Positions 42,507 to 55,365 of a stretch of 64,000 nucleotides of DNA are shown here, piece by piece; the first letter of the stretch is position 1; each line of letters begins with the position of its first letter. The stretch comes from Valencia hispanica (lineage: Eukaryota > Chordata > Actinopteri > Cyprinodontiformes > Valenciidae), in NCBI GenBank assembly GCA_963556495.2, contig OY747713.1, positions 52,703,328 to 52,767,327 of the forward strand, written 5' to 3'. The notes under the pieces are model-generated. The model was not told where the DNA came from. It worked only from the letters and a program-made list of their open reading frames with translations, and searched no databases. The position numbers and the translations under genes were made by a program.

Positions 42507-45225
42507 TCAATTCAATTCAATTCAGTTTATTTATATAGCGCCAATTCACAACAGTTGTCATCTCAAGGCACTTAACAAGAAGTCATTTCAATACATTTAT
42601 ACAAACATTCCAATCAGTTAAAACGTTTCCTATTTAAGGAATCCCAGCAGATTGCGTCAGTCATTGGCGTGAGATTGGGCCCCATTGATGCAGACTTTCC
42701 AACCACAGCAATCCTTCAGCAATCCCTCATACTGAGCAAGCATGTAGCGACGGTGGAGAGGAAAAACTCCCCTTTAACAGGAAGAAACCTCCAACAGAAC
42801 CAGGCTCAGTAGGAGCGGCCATCTGCCACGACCATCTGGGGGTTTGAGAAGACAGAGCAGAGACACAGAAGGAACACAAGATCTGATATAAGAGAACTTT
42901 CTATGTTACAGAAAGTAAAAAGTTGATAACAGGACACAGTGGATGTTCAGTTACTGTGAGGATCATCCCAGTCGATGCCCCCCGTCTAACAGGGCATTGC
43001 AGCCAAGCAGGACACCACACCAGGTATATCTTCTATGGAGAGAAAAACACTGAGACAAAACAAAGTTAACAGTCGAAATAACAGAATGTACTGTAGAGTC
43101 GTAGTAGAAAAGGAAGTAGCAGAGTGAAGAAAATTGGTAAGTCTGTCCTCCAGTAGTCTAAGCCTATTGCAGCATAACTACAGAGATAGCTCAGGATGAC
43201 CTAAGCCACTCTAACTATAAGCTTTATCAAAAAGGAAAGTTTTAAGCCTGGCCTTAAAAGTAAACAGAGTGTCTGCCTCACGGACTAAAGCTGGGAGCTG
43301 GTTCCACAGGAGAGGAGCCTGATAACTAAAAGATCTGCCTCCCATTCTACTTTTAGAAATCCTAGGAACTACAAGTAAACCTGCAGTCTGAGAGCGAAGG
43401 GCTCTGTTAGGAACATATGGAACAATCACATCTCTGATGTATGATGGAGCTTGATTATTAAGGGCTTTGTAGGTAAGAAGAAGGATCTTAAATTCTATTC
43501 TGGATTTAACAGGGAGCCAATGAAGGGAAGCTAAAACAGGAGAAATGTGATCTCTCTTTTTAATATTCATCAGAACTCTTGCTGCCGCATTTTGGATCAA
43601 CTGAAGGCTTTTAATGGCATTTTGTGGACTATCTGATAGTAAAGAATTACAGTAGTCCAGCCTTGAGGTAACAAATGCATGAACTAGTTTCTCAGCATCA
43701 CTCCTGGACAGGATGTTTTTAATTTTAGCAATATTCCGGAGGTGAAAGAAAGAAATCCTAGAAACCTGTTTAATATGGGATTTAAATGTCAAGGGTCGGT
43801 CAAAAATAACGCCGAGGTTCTTTACGTTATTACTGGGGGCCAATTCAATGCCATCCAGATGAAGTTATTGACTAATCAGTTTCTGTTTAAGAACTTCTGG
43901 TCCAAAGACAGCAACTTCTGTTTTGTCAGAATTTAAAAGCAAAATGTTTAGGGTCATCCATGTTTTTATGTCTTCCAGACATGCCTGTAATCTACCTAAC
44001 TGACTGGGTTCATCAGGATTTATGGGTAAATATAGTTGTGTATCATCTGCATAGCTGTGGAAATGTATCCCATGCTGTCTAATGATTCTACCAATTGGGA
44101 GCATATATATGGTGAACAGAATTGGTCCAAGCACAGAACCCTGTGGAACTCCACAAGTAACCCTTGAGAGTGAAGAAGATTTATCATTTAGAAAAACAAA
44201 CTGGAATCTATCAGACAAATATGATTTAAACCAGCCTACTGCTGTTCCTTTGATCCCTGCAACATGTTCAAGCCTTTCTAAGAGAATATTATGATCGACT
44301 GTGTCAAAAGCAGCACTGAGATCTAACAAAACCAGAACAGACACAAGTCCATTATCTGAGGCCATGAGAATATCATTAGTAACCTTCACCAGTGCTGTTT
44401 CAGTGCTATGATGAGCTCTAAAACCTGACTGAAACTCTTCAAACAGCTCGTTACTGTTTAGATGCTCACAGACTTTATTAGCAACAATTTTCTCAAGGAC
44501 TTTGGATAAGAAAGGAAGGTTAGATATAGGTCTGTAATTCACTAAGTCATCTTGATCAAGGGAAGCTTTCTTGAGTAAAGATTTAATTACAGCTATTTTA
44601 AATTCCTGTGGTACGTATCCATTTACTAAGGATAGATTGATCATATCCAAAATGGGGCCAGGAACCAAATGGAACACTTCTTTAAATAATTTGGTTGGGA
44701 TTGGGTCCAACATACAAGTTGAAGGTTTAGATGAGGCTAATATTTTTGATAATTGTGAAAGCTCGACTGAATCAAAACAGCCTAAGCACAACTGAGGTTC
44801 TACAGTTCTTTCCGATACTGCCTCATTTACTGAGGAAGAAGTAATCATGTTTGGGAGGATGCCAATTATTTTATTTTTAATAGAATTAATTTTATTTATG
44901 AAGAATCCCATAAAATCATCACTGCTAAGAGCTGGGGGAATAGTTGGCTCAACAGAGCTATGACTCTGTGTAAGTTTGGCAACTGTACTAAAAAGAAACC
45001 TAGGATTGTTTTTATTCGCCTCTATTAATGATGAAAAATATGCTGTTCTAGCTTGTCGAAGGGTCTTTTTATACAGCAATAGACTGTTATTCCAGGTTAA
45101 ATAGGAATCCTCTAGGTGTGTAGAGCGCCATTTTCTCTCCAACTTCCTAGTATTCTGCTTTAAAGTACGCAACTCTGCGTTGGCTTTATTAGTCATGTGA
45201 CACTGATCTGATAAGAGTTGTTTTA
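42507..45225 (-). mobile_element. LINE A, longest copy, antisense in L1
   Basis: Includes the tail (42507-42530), full 3' UTR up to 43210, and most of ORF2 from the region after the endonuclease. 5'-truncated near 45225. It lies just after L1 ORF1. The sharp L1/tail junction is at CTTACTCC then TTCAATTCAATTC. Confidence 0.9.
43211..45196 (-). pseudogene. LINE A ORF2: reverse transcriptase and C-terminus, one nonsense codon
   Basis: Reverse transcriptase of an L2-like LINE. Open from 45196 for 443 codons: linker (KLERKWRSTHLEDSYL, NKNNPRFLFSTVAKL), RT fingers (DPIPTKLFKE, NYRPISNLPFLSKVLEKI), QSGFRAHHSTETALVK, catalytic LLDLSAAFDTVDH, GVPQGSVLGPILFT, catalytic YADDTQLYLP, LLLNSDKTEVAVFGPE. 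TAA follows LISQ at 43865; the copy at 58575 has TCA at this position. The same frame then continues through NNVKNLGVIFDRPL to KTFLFDKAYS at 43211. Apart from this codon, ~660 codons are open. Confidence 0.92.
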
Positions 45226-45560
45226 TCAGTCAACTATAATGTAATGTTAGCACAGCTCTGTAAAGTTGTTTTCATTACTCGATGTGGGCGGGGCCAGGGC
45301 TAAGCACTGGGATACTGGCTCTTTTCTTTTCTCATCTTCACATGTCTATCATCAAATGTCTTGCTCACTCCCTTTTTCTTATTTTATCACACACACTCAC
45401 ACACACACACAGAATATTTTCATAACATAACTATTTATTTCTCTCTCACCCTCACCCTTAACACCTTCGCAACTTCTATTTTTCTCTTTCTTATATCTCG
45501 GCTTTTGCATTTTTAATCAGGCAACCCCAAGCACAGACTAATAATTCACTTGTGATATGG

Positions 45561-46080
45561 GATGGGATCAGAACAGTATCACCTTGAAATGAAACTGAAA
45601 ATAAATATTGGCACTGAAAATAAAAATTGGCATTGAAAAATATTATTGTAACTGAAAATATTCATTTTGAATCTGAAATAAATCTAGTGAAAATTTTTGT
45701 AATGAAAGTGAAAAAAAAATTGCCTGGTGATTTTTTTTCTATGAAACTCATGCATATGCATTGAAACAAATAACTCACAATAAAGTTTTCAAACATTCTT
45801 TTTTTTTTTACAATGCCAATCCTTTTTTACAATGCCAATCTTTTTTTACAATGCCAATCTTTGTTTCAATACCAATCGTTTTTTCAATGCCATCATTTTT
45901 TTCAGCTGCATTCAGGTGATACTGTTTTGACGCTTGTGTGTGCACGTGCATGAGGGGCAGGGCTTCAGCCCCCCATATGTTTGCATGAATGAGACAGAAG
46001 GGAAACTCTGACTGTCCGAGGCGAGACGCGAGAAACCACAGGACATTTAAATTGCTAATAATGTGGTTTGTGGAAGAAAA
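45561..46080 (+). repeat. Left terminal inverted repeat of the 2.9 kb element
   Basis: Pairs with 47916-48435. Contains four or five tandem ~18-bp units TTTTTTACAATGCCAATC at about 45800-45890; the right copy has fewer. Confidence 0.85.
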
Positions 46081-47030
46081 AAAGACAAACGGTTTCTTCT
46101 CAGTTTCTTCTACTGACCAGTAGACTAGGAGTCTTTGTGATAAAGTTTTATGCTTGTGTAGCCTGTCTTTGTTGGAGGCTCTCCTCATTACAGACAGTGT
46201 GGTATGAAGGGATGTAAATACACACTATATATACCATATTAAATAACTGTATTTATTTTAGATCCACTATATATATTAACAATACATGTCAATAACATTA
46301 ACAAATCAATTAAGACTGGTGTAAGCAAAGCTAACAACACTGACAACTCGTTTTTTTATTAGATTGCAAAACGTAATTGTGACACACATTCTAAACCAGA
46401 AGGTTTAGAAAAGACTCTTAAAGATTATCAGCTCACATCTAAAGACTTGGGTTAACAGTTTTTTAGTCTCAGACTAAAGATTTTATAAACACTGAATCTT
46501 GTTGGGACACTATTTAAAAGACTACACCAAGGCTATTTTAGCTTCCCGCAAAATTCCTCCCATTATGCTCAGCATTATACAGTTTCTTTATGTGCGAATG
46601 TTGCATTCTTTGCCAAGATTAATGTTATGTCAAATAAAGACTTGCATTCAAAGTGGGTACTGTATCAACAAGTAACTGGTTAACTCATATCTTTTAAATG
46701 CAAGGTGTCTATGCTGTACCACTTGCTCCATGCAGATGCCCAGATAGCGCTGGTTTGTGTCTGTATTCCCAACACGTCCGCAAATGAAAACGACCATATA
46801 GGTCAATTGTGACAGCTACAAAAAACGACCTGTGTGAGCATTTTCTGGGGTCAGGCGGATCCAGCAGTGACTAGCTACCAACAGGGCATGCACGTCCTTT
46901 CTCAGAGGAGCTGCCAAATACGCACGCGCGAAATTTATCTTAGTTCAGCCCAACATTTGTACTGGTAAAACTCACTGCAGTTTCACTATTTACATACATT
47001 CTCTTGAAAAAAAAACAACAATGCATCCCT

Positions 47031-47085
47031 CTGAACATGGGGCGCCCGTCTCAACCACTGTGCTACGCGACACGGCTTTTATCCT
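47031..47085 (-). other. tRNA-like sequence (A-box type) in the long-TIR element
   Basis: The minus strand reads GCGTAGCACAGTGGTTGAG then GGGCGCCCCATG, like the D-arm and anticodon arm of a tRNA. A B-box is not recognisable, so it is not a functional tRNA gene. Confidence 0.35.
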
Positions 47086-47549
47086 TTTTTTTAACCATGT
47101 GCAGCGTAGTGAACCCCACTGTCTTCAGAATAACAACGTTTATTAGTTAATTTGTAGTGAGATTAGTTCGATATCTGCGTCATCATCTGTTTAAATGCCC
47201 AAGGTAGATGCGCCAGTCCCCCAAAGGGCCGTTTGTTTTTTACAGCTGACATTTTCAACCACAAGGGGTCACATACGGAATATAGGGTCGTTTTTTGGAG
47301 CCTATATGGTCGTTTTAATTTGTGGATGGACTGGTATTCCAGGGGACATGGTTGGCATACACTTTGTAATTTATGGCCAATTTCTCAGCCATGCAACACA
47401 AATATTGTATTTGTTGTGTATAGACCCTGCCAGGCTCCATAGGTGGCTACAAAACTGTTATTTATAAATATGACACCTATGTTTATAGCCTAATTTCCCG
47501 CAGGAACCAAAAAATATTAATATGTGGCAAGGTGCAAGACAATATCATG

Positions 47550-47620
47550 AACGGGACTCAAACCCACCATCATCGGGAATATAATCCTGCTTATTAACCA
47601 TTGTGCCATAGCAGTAAAGT
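47550..47620 (-). other. tRNA-like sequence with A and B boxes in the long-TIR element
   Basis: The minus strand has TATGGCACAATGGTTAATA (A-box-like) and, about 35 bases on, GGGTTTGAGTCCC (B-box-like, with a pairable T-arm). The acceptor stem does not pair. It is most likely a tRNA-derived SINE head or relic that might still recruit Pol III. Confidence 0.4.
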
Positions 47621-47915
47621 ACAACCCCAAACAGCCAGGATACAATGTGAAGTGGACAGGACCCCCACACGGTAACATAATTGAATAAACGGAGGGAACA
47701 GATTACGACTCCATGCGCATGGTTTTATAAACCGAGGGTACAGATTCTTACCCCTCAAAAATTATTTCTGCACCTGACCCCTGCCGGGCTCTATAGCTTC
47801 GTGCTTCTGCTTGTGTGAGAACATCTTTATTGGTTGTTGATTGATTTACGTCACAACGACTATACTAGGACTTGCGATAATATCAAACATGTTTGATTCA
47901 AAAGACTACAGAAAG

Positions 47916-48435
47916 ACTGTCATAAATCGGGTCGCCAACTGCAGATTATCACCTTCCACAAACCACATTAGTAGCAAAGAAAATGTTGATCCCACTGTCT
48001 CGCCTTGGACAGTCGGAGTTTCCCTCCTGCCTCGTTCATGCAAACATATGGGGGGCTGAAGCCCCCTGCCCTCATGCACGTGCACACACAAGCGTCAAAA
48101 CAGTATCACCTGAATGAAGCTGAAAAAAATTATGGCATTGAAAAAAGGATTGGCATTGTAAAAAAGGATTGGCATTGTAAAAAAAATGAAAGTTTGAAAA
48201 CTTGATTGTGAGTTATTTGTTTCAATGCATATACATTAGTTTCATAGAAAAAAAATTCACTTTCAATTTTTTTTCACTTTCAATACAAAAAATTTCATTC
48301 ATATTCATTCAAATTTATTTCAGATTCAAAATTAATATTTTCAAATACAATAATATTTTTCAATGCCAATTTTTATTTTCAGTGCCAATAATTATTTTCA
48401 GTTTCCTTTAAAGGTGATACTGTTCTGATCCCATA
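47916..48435 (-). repeat. Right terminal inverted repeat of the 2.9 kb element
   Basis: Inverted match of 45561-46080 with scattered substitutions and short indels, including fewer ACAATGCCAATC units. Confidence 0.85.
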
Positions 48436-48466
48436 ATATGGACTTTCCTACTTTAGTCTCAAAACT

Positions 48467-49913
48467 ATGGCTACTATAAGGTTTATCTCGTGGAATGTTC
48501 ATGGAGCTGGCACTAGAGAGAAAAGAGTTAAGATCTTTAACCAGCTTAAAAGATTGAAGGCAGATGTCGTCTTATTACAAGAAACCCATAAATCTACCTC
48601 AGCTGCAGTTGATCTTAAATCACCTGAGTTTCCTAATGTGTTTTCTGCATGCTATAACTCTAGACAAAGGGGAGTAGCAATATTAATAAATAAAAATGTA
48701 CATTTTACAGTAATAGATACAGTTACAGATCCATATTTATTATATTATTATAGATTTATTATAGTAAAACTATCTATACATAACCAAAAGTTATGTATTG
48801 TCAGTATATATGGTCCAAATGTTGATGACCCCTCATTCTTTCATTCCTTCTTCTCGGTGCTCCTTGAACACATGGATTGCTCACTTCTTTTTGGGGACGA
48901 CCTCAACTTTGGTTTAAATGAAGAAATAGACAGGCTCAGCACAGCAGGGACTCAGTGCAGCTGGAAATCTATAGATTTAGTCAAACAGTACATGAGCGAT
49001 TATGGACTTTGTGATACATGGCGATCTCTTCACCTCAATGACAAAAAATATACTTTCTTCTCAAATGTCCACCATTCATATTCTCGACTGGATTATTTGT
49101 TAGTCAGCAGCTCACTGTTGACTGACATTTCAGACACTGAGATACACCCTATAGCTGTTAGCGATCATGCTCCTGTTTCTCTAACTTTAGTAAATAAAAA
49201 AGAAACACCTCAAAGCAAAAATTGGAGATTTAATATATCATTACTTAAGAATAAATAATTTATTAAACATTTAGAAAAAGAGTGGGCTTCTTATTTGGAA
49301 TATAATGACCTACCTGGTACGTTGCCATCCATTCTTTGGGAGGCAGGTAAAGCTGTGATTAGAGGTAAAATAATCTCATTCTCATCAAATAAAAAGAAAA
49401 TAGAAAAAAAACGTATTCAGGAATTAGGAGAAACTATTACTTCATTAGAAGCTTCCCTAGATGAGGAGAGACTAGGCAAAATCCATAAAGCAAAGCTAGA
49501 ATTAAATGAAATTATTAATAAACAGACCCAGTTCTTAATTCAAAGACTTAGGATTGATAACTTTGAACAAGGTAATAAATCAGGTAGATTTTTGGCTAAC
49601 CAGCTTAAAATTAATAAAGAAAACAACTATATCTGCTATTAAAGCTTAGACCAGGAATACAGTGTATGATCCTGGAAGAATAAACAACACCTTTAAATAA
49701 TTTTACAAGGCTTTATACTCACTGGAGATAAACCCATCAGATCATGAAATTCAACAATTTTTGGATAAAATATCACTACCTAAATTATCTGAAAGTCAAG
49801 CGATGGCCCTGGATTCACCACTAACAGCGACTGAACTCCAGGAGGCCCTCTAAAGCATGCCCAATAAAAATCTCCAGGCCCAGATGGATTTCCAGCAGAG
49901 TTCTATAAAGAAT
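48467..49913 (+). pseudogene. L1 ORF2 part 1: endonuclease and linker
   Basis: Starts ATGGCTACTATAAGG (MATIRFISWNVHGAG). The endonuclease has LLQETHKS, RGVAILINKNVHF, VSIYGPNVDD, LLFGDDLNF (normally GGDFN, so altered), YSRLDYLLVS and VSDHAPVSL. TAA at 49256-49258 ends the first frame after LLKNK. The same frame reopens (FIKHLEKEWASYLEYND) to 49642, and further short pieces follow (GRINNTFK, LQEAL, SPGPDGFPAEFYKE) with stops at several points. It is cut at codon EF/L by the LTR element. Confidence 0.87.
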
Positions 49914-50360
49914 TGTTATGGAAAATTAAAGTATTTCAGGGTTTCCATAATAAAGAAGACTTGAGTCCCAGAAGGCGTTTAAGTATTTAATTCAAACATG
50001 TCTGGCCAGACCATGGAGGGGACAGAGTTACCCGTGCATCACCCTAACCAACCTTTCTAACTAACCGCTTAAATAGTATTCAGCAATCATTGTTTATCTC
50101 TGTAGATGTCTTCTCCAACCTTCACGCCTCGCCTCCGGAGTAACTGTTTCACGCGAGTCTTATACCATCGCATAAAGCAGCACATCCGAAGGCCAGACTG
50201 TTATCTTACTGCCCCGGCGTCTGTCTCTCTGGTGATCTGACACATATATCTTTCTCATAACATTAAGCTGGAGCAATAACCTTGTCATTTTACCCTAGAT
50301 GCATTCACTAAACAGAGAATATACACTTAATTCCTAATTGCATAACAATTTTCCACCACA
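49914..50360 (-). repeat. Left LTR (3' LTR if element reads minus), 447 bp
   Basis: Contains the uninterrupted Harbinger target GAGTCTTATACCATCG at about 50156. On the minus strand it has a TATTTAAG TATA-like motif and then ATTAAA, an order that fits U3-R. Confidence 0.88.
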
Positions 50361-53300
50361 ATTCCCTGCTTTTATTAACTTAATTAATATCATTAATATA
50401 AAGGGAAAATTCTACAGTGCTATCACAAATCTCCCTAAAAGGTTGGTAGGTAGATCAAAAATAAAAGACAATGTTCAAAACACAAATTACAATCAGACAT
50501 GAGACATGCTTGGCCATGGAATTAGCTCACAGTGACAAATATTAGATCCTTCCAGATGACTTTGCTGAGACTCCTGTGCATTGAGACCGAAAACCGACGG
50601 GGTCTTCTTACGCCATTTTCTAGTGGGCAAAATGTCATCTCAACAGCCCCTCGCCCCAGAGGCGGCCATCCACAGGTCTCGTCATCGGTCAGGATGCTCT
50701 AGATAAAAACACAGAACAAAGGAGAAATGATGTAGCATCTTCCAGTACACTTCAGAGGGTATTACATCAACACTAGATGTTGAAATGTATACTCTTCCCT
50801 TGCGCTGTTTGTTGTCTGTTGCCGTGAAGTCAGCCTCCGCCAGCATCCAGTGACCCGTAGCCACCGATCAGTCCTTCCTCAGAAAGGAGAGAGTGGTCAC
50901 CCCTCAGAAGGTCCTTCAGTGAGAACCTCCCAATGCGACCCTTTGGAGCTGAGTTAATTAAGTATTAGAGCATTGATGTTCAAACACAGGTGAGGCAATT
51001 CACAAAGATGAATAGGATGAATATGACAAGTGATTAAGTGGAACCAACACCCTCGGAGTATGGTTTCAGATCAACCTGATGCAACTGTGTGCAAAAGCAA
51101 TTCTAAACAACTTACAACCTGGTTAATGAGCCAAACCTCATCAACTGAAGCTAGATTAGAATTAAGGTAATTGTCTCCAGATCACTCTTACTAAATCCAT
51201 GCCAAGAAAAAGACAACCAACCATTCCAACTTGTGAGAGCAAAAAATCCCAAGAATCAACTGCTCCCAGCAAGAAGTAAAGTAGGTTTTTAGATCAAATT
51301 AAAACTTTGTAAAGTTCCCAGACACAATATGTACTGTACAACAAGTCTGACCCCAAACCGAAATGGAATAGGAAGTCAGACGTCAAGTCCAGGTAGTAAA
51401 AACCCTCATTAATTTATGACAGAGTTATGATTCACAAGAAACCCAATTAAACCTGCAAGTTACAATTCTCTTCATAATCCCTTAAAATCTGTTCCAATTA
51501 CTATCAAATCCAATTCCCCCCTTTTTTTAAGGCATCATCTGGCACATGCCTTAAAAAATCAAGAAACAAGGAAACAATAACTCCAACTGCTTCTCCAGTG
51601 TCCAGAAACCTCAGAACCTGTGTATCCTGCTGCTGTCGCTGCTGAGGCAGCTTCAACCCCCAGATGATCATATCCCAATCATTTAGGGTCGCAATTATGT
51701 TCTTATATTTGAATTACCTTGTCGTTGAAAGTGTGCTATACAAATAAAATAATAAATTCCCCACATAGTTACCTAATTTATTTAAGAATTTAGTCCTACT
51801 TGCATTAGCTACAACAACACTTCATTTCCCTCTGGGATCAAAAGAGTATTTTTAATTGAATTAGACGGCTTCTTCAGACCCTGCTTTTCCAGAATCTAAT
51901 TGATGTTACACTCTTTGCAGCCACCTTAGAAGTTCAATAAATGCAAATACCTCCTACTTTGTTAAAAAAAAAATGTTTTACTCAGGACACAGTTTATTTA
52001 CCTAATTAATATCTCTGTTGCTGTTATTTGCTCCTCTGTTTCCTACAGTTTATTCTCTGTTAACGCTTTGAAAAAAATAAAACATTTATTCTAAATGCAC
52101 AATTTTAAAACCTGTACAACTGTAAAACATCTCTAATTCAATTTATCTAACTCAGTTGCACATTCAGATTTGAATATGCCACTCTATTTTAATAACAACG
52201 ATGTCAAGTAACCTTTTTACCTGTACCTGATACTCTTGCTTAAGAAAGAAACTTTTCTTCATTGCAGTTTGTGTGTAGGACTTGAGTTATACTTTATACT
52301 CTACCGGAGTAATTATCTATTTGCCAACTTTTACCTCTACTCAGTACTTTAGACTGCTTATATTTTAAAATTAGCCTCGTTACTCCTGTCTCATTTAGTC
52401 TTTTATTAAAAGGAACACACAAGCAAACCATTAACCATCAAAAAGTGTTGCAACTGAATAGAATTAACTGCGGTTTGATAGTAGGTCTAACATTTATTAT
52501 ACTGACACCCTGTTTTTTTATGCGATCCATAGCATATAATGCACACAGGTGTTAACTGAAAATTTTCCACATTTGTCCCGTTTTTGAACAGTGACCAAAA
52601 TTCTGAATCTATTTTTAGTCATAATTTGTCTTAATGAAGTAAACTAAATTTTAAAAATAGAAACCAAGTAATTTTAAACCCCACTGTGTGTGTGTAGGTC
52701 ACACCTGTTGGCTTAAAGATTGCACTAAATCTCACATATGCAGCTGAAACAGGTAGCCTAGTGTATCCCAAATGTGTCATTATTATTAAAAAAATTTATT
52801 AAATCATTATGACCTTAAGTAAAAGTTCTCTTTTTTTTCGAGGTATGGCTAAAGCTTTATTCTTTATCATTTAATGTTCTAATCCTAAGTTTGTTTATGC
52901 TTTCTACCTCCTTTGTGTGAATCTAAATGTATGTACGGTCTATGATTTAAATGCTTCTATTATCTGTCACTTTGCTGCTGGTACAGCAGAAGTTTCCCTT
53001 CTTGGGAAAATAAAAGGATGATTCATGAAGTTAAGCATTACCGTATTTTAATTTGGAAAGCTCATGTTTCAAACAGGAAGTGGTTTTGCGCAAAAAAACA
53101 AACAGTTTGACTAACCCGGACTCGTTAACATCCAAGAAGTAACTGAAATAACTCTTAATAACTCGCTGGCTAAGATTAACTTTAGAGTGTCTATCCGCGT
53201 TGTTTCTGATTCGTTTTCTGTAAATTACTCAAAAGACTGAAATACTTTCATACTGCTTCTCGTATTTGTATTAACTGGAGTTGGTGTTAATATATCCGAT

Positions 53301-55118
53301 TCTAACCGTGCGTTTTCCGTGTTATTTCTATTTACTCCGGAGTAGGCTACGTTTATCAAAAGTATTAGTTAAACATAGAAATCATCATTCATCTAGTTTA
53401 TAGCTGAATGGCATCGTTTCTCATAGAATTTTAAAAGAAAGTTTTCAAGCTAAGGTTCCCGGGCCAAATGCGGCCGCCCCTTATTCATGAACACAGAGTG
53501 TTACAGGTTTAGGTCTAACCACTTTTAATCAGTTACAATAGTTCAAATTTTATATTACCATTTACCTTTGTGGATTATTTCCCCCCAAGGCTTTTAATGA
53601 TTAGCACAAATCTAACAGCTGTAAGTCACCGAGTACAGCACACCCATTTAATAGTGTGACCATTATGGAATTATATTTCAGTCAAAAAACCCGAGCGAGA
53701 TTTTCAACCCTCACCTGCGCGTATTCAACAAGGCACGCATGTAATTGCTCATGCGCGTGCGCGAATATTCAACAACACGCGCGTGTAGAATTCATCTTAT
53801 GAGTATCCAAACACTAATTAAAATTAAATAAAAAATGAAAAACTATCCAAATGTGGATTTCACCTCACACGCGTTCTACACTAAGCTTTCATACCCGTGT
53901 GAGGGTAAATCTTAGGAGAGGCTGCGCCCTCGAAAGGAAATTCTGCGCGAGCGAGTAAAAGACTTTTGACTGTTTGGAGGAGGGGCCTAAGGTCAGCACT
54001 GACCCTGTGTAATTGGTCTTTTTAAATCGGTAATGCCCAGCCATGTTCCAGGGACCACAGCCCCTAAATAACTCATCTCACCTGAGCAAGAGTTTTCCCC
54101 TCTGCCCACTGGTCAGCCCGCATTCAGGCCGGAGTCTGGCCTCCACCTTTGTTATGGCTGCCAAACCCTTTATTCCAAGGGTGGGGGAGGTACTAGGGCT
54201 CCTTGTGGCCCTCCCCAGGCGCCGCTGGACCGAAGGCAGGGGTCCCAACCAGCCTGAAGAAAAACACAGGACAACTAAGAGAAACTCATCGCAGTTCTAC
54301 AATGGAATGTGTAACAACAGTGCGTGTGTGTGTGTGGCATTCTGCATTATACCAAGCTATCAAACAAATGATCTTAATGCTCAAATACTCCAGTTCTGGA
54401 AGAAGCAAACAAGAGTAAATAAAAGAGAAATAAACTAAACCACACAAATAAACCACAAATAAATAACATAACTTTTAGATTTTCTTTCAGATTATCCTAA
54501 TTCCTCCCCTGGGCCCATTAATTCTTTTATTTTTTATTTTTCTGTCGACATATTGGACTGTCTTGAGGTGAAGTGTTGCTAGATTACAGACCCGATTGTC
54601 TGCCTGGGTACCCAGTATTGATGAAGGACGTCTCCCTCATCTCACCTGCTTTCTAGTTTACTTAAGTGAAACAAAAGTCTAAAAAAAACCTTGTCGGAAA
54701 ATAATCAATCAATTTAATTAATTGACCACTTGTCCAACTGCCGTGCTCCCAGGTAAAACCCGGAGCAAAAACCGTTACTTTCTTTAACATTGATTAAATA
54801 ATTAACCATACAATTATATATAATTATATATATTATATTAATTAATCAATCAATCAACCAACCGTGTGTAAGTAAATAAACACGAAACCGCTAGCAAATA
54901 TTTCACCTCCTGAGAGTGCAAATAAAATTCTGTTATCACTATTTATTTAAAGGACTCAGTCTTATCAGGTTCTGTCTCAGGCGACGGCAGGGCCGACATT
55001 TCCCAAACAGCTACTGGAGGTAAGAGGCTGGGAGAATTTTTCCCAGGACGCTAGCAAATCCCTTGACCCTGTCCCTGCTGTTCCATTCCGTTCGCTGAGG
55101 CTACGTTGTGGAGCCAAG
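50361..55118. other. Internal region of the LTR element, non-coding
   Basis: About 4.8 kb with no retroviral protein motif on either strand. It includes a LINE D tail at 51712-51752 (GTGTGCTATACAAATAAAAT), a LINE C tail at 51795-51866 (CCCTCTGGGATCAAAAGAG) and another LINE-like tail near 53005. The plus-strand frame at 54043-54438 has no recognised domain. Either the element was non-autonomous with a long non-coding interior, or the coding region was lost. Confidence 0.6.
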
Positions 55119-55365
55119 TGTTATGGAAAATTAAAGTATCTCAGTTTCCATAATAAAGAAGACTTGAGTCCCAGAAGGCGTTTAGGTGTTTAATTCAAAC
55201 ATGTCTGGCCGGACCATGGAGGGGAAAGAGTTACTTGTGCATCACCCTAACCAACCTTTCTAACTAACCGCTTAAATAGTATTCCGCAATCACTGTTTAT
55301 CTCTGTAGTTGTCTTCTCCAACCTTAATGCCCCGCCTCTGGAGTAACTGTTTCACGCGAGTCTTA

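Larger units (their letters stand above)
46081..47915. other. Interior of the long-TIR element
   Basis: Non-coding. It holds a second inverted pair: AAACGACCATATAGG with AAAAAACGACC at 46786-46830 against GGTCGTTTTTT with CCTATATGGTCGTTTT at 47286-47320. Two tRNA-like patches on the minus strand lie at 47031-47085 and 47550-47620. No frame longer than 90 codons has a domain. Confidence 0.65.
45561..48435. mobile_element. Unclassified 2.9 kb element with ~520-bp terminal inverted repeats
   Basis: Left end GATGGGATCAGAACAGTAT and right end (reverse complement) TATGGGATCAGAACAGTAT start two long inverted repeats, 45561-46080 and 47916-48435, that match through GGCATTGAAAAATATTATTG, TTGAAACAAATAACTCACAA, GTGCACGTGCATGAGG and AATGTGGTTTGTGGAA. 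ATATGG flanks the element (45555-45560, 48436-48441), a possible 6-bp target duplication. No transposase frame is visible. It lies between L1 ORF1 and ORF2. The superfamily is unknown to me. Confidence 0.8.

Noticed and set aside
47550..47620. Functional tRNA gene
   Set aside because: The acceptor stem does not pair and the B-box deviates; kept only as tRNA-like.
54043..54438. 131-codon frame, possible host exon
   Set aside because: No recognised domain, lies inside the LTR element interior, composition not protein-like.
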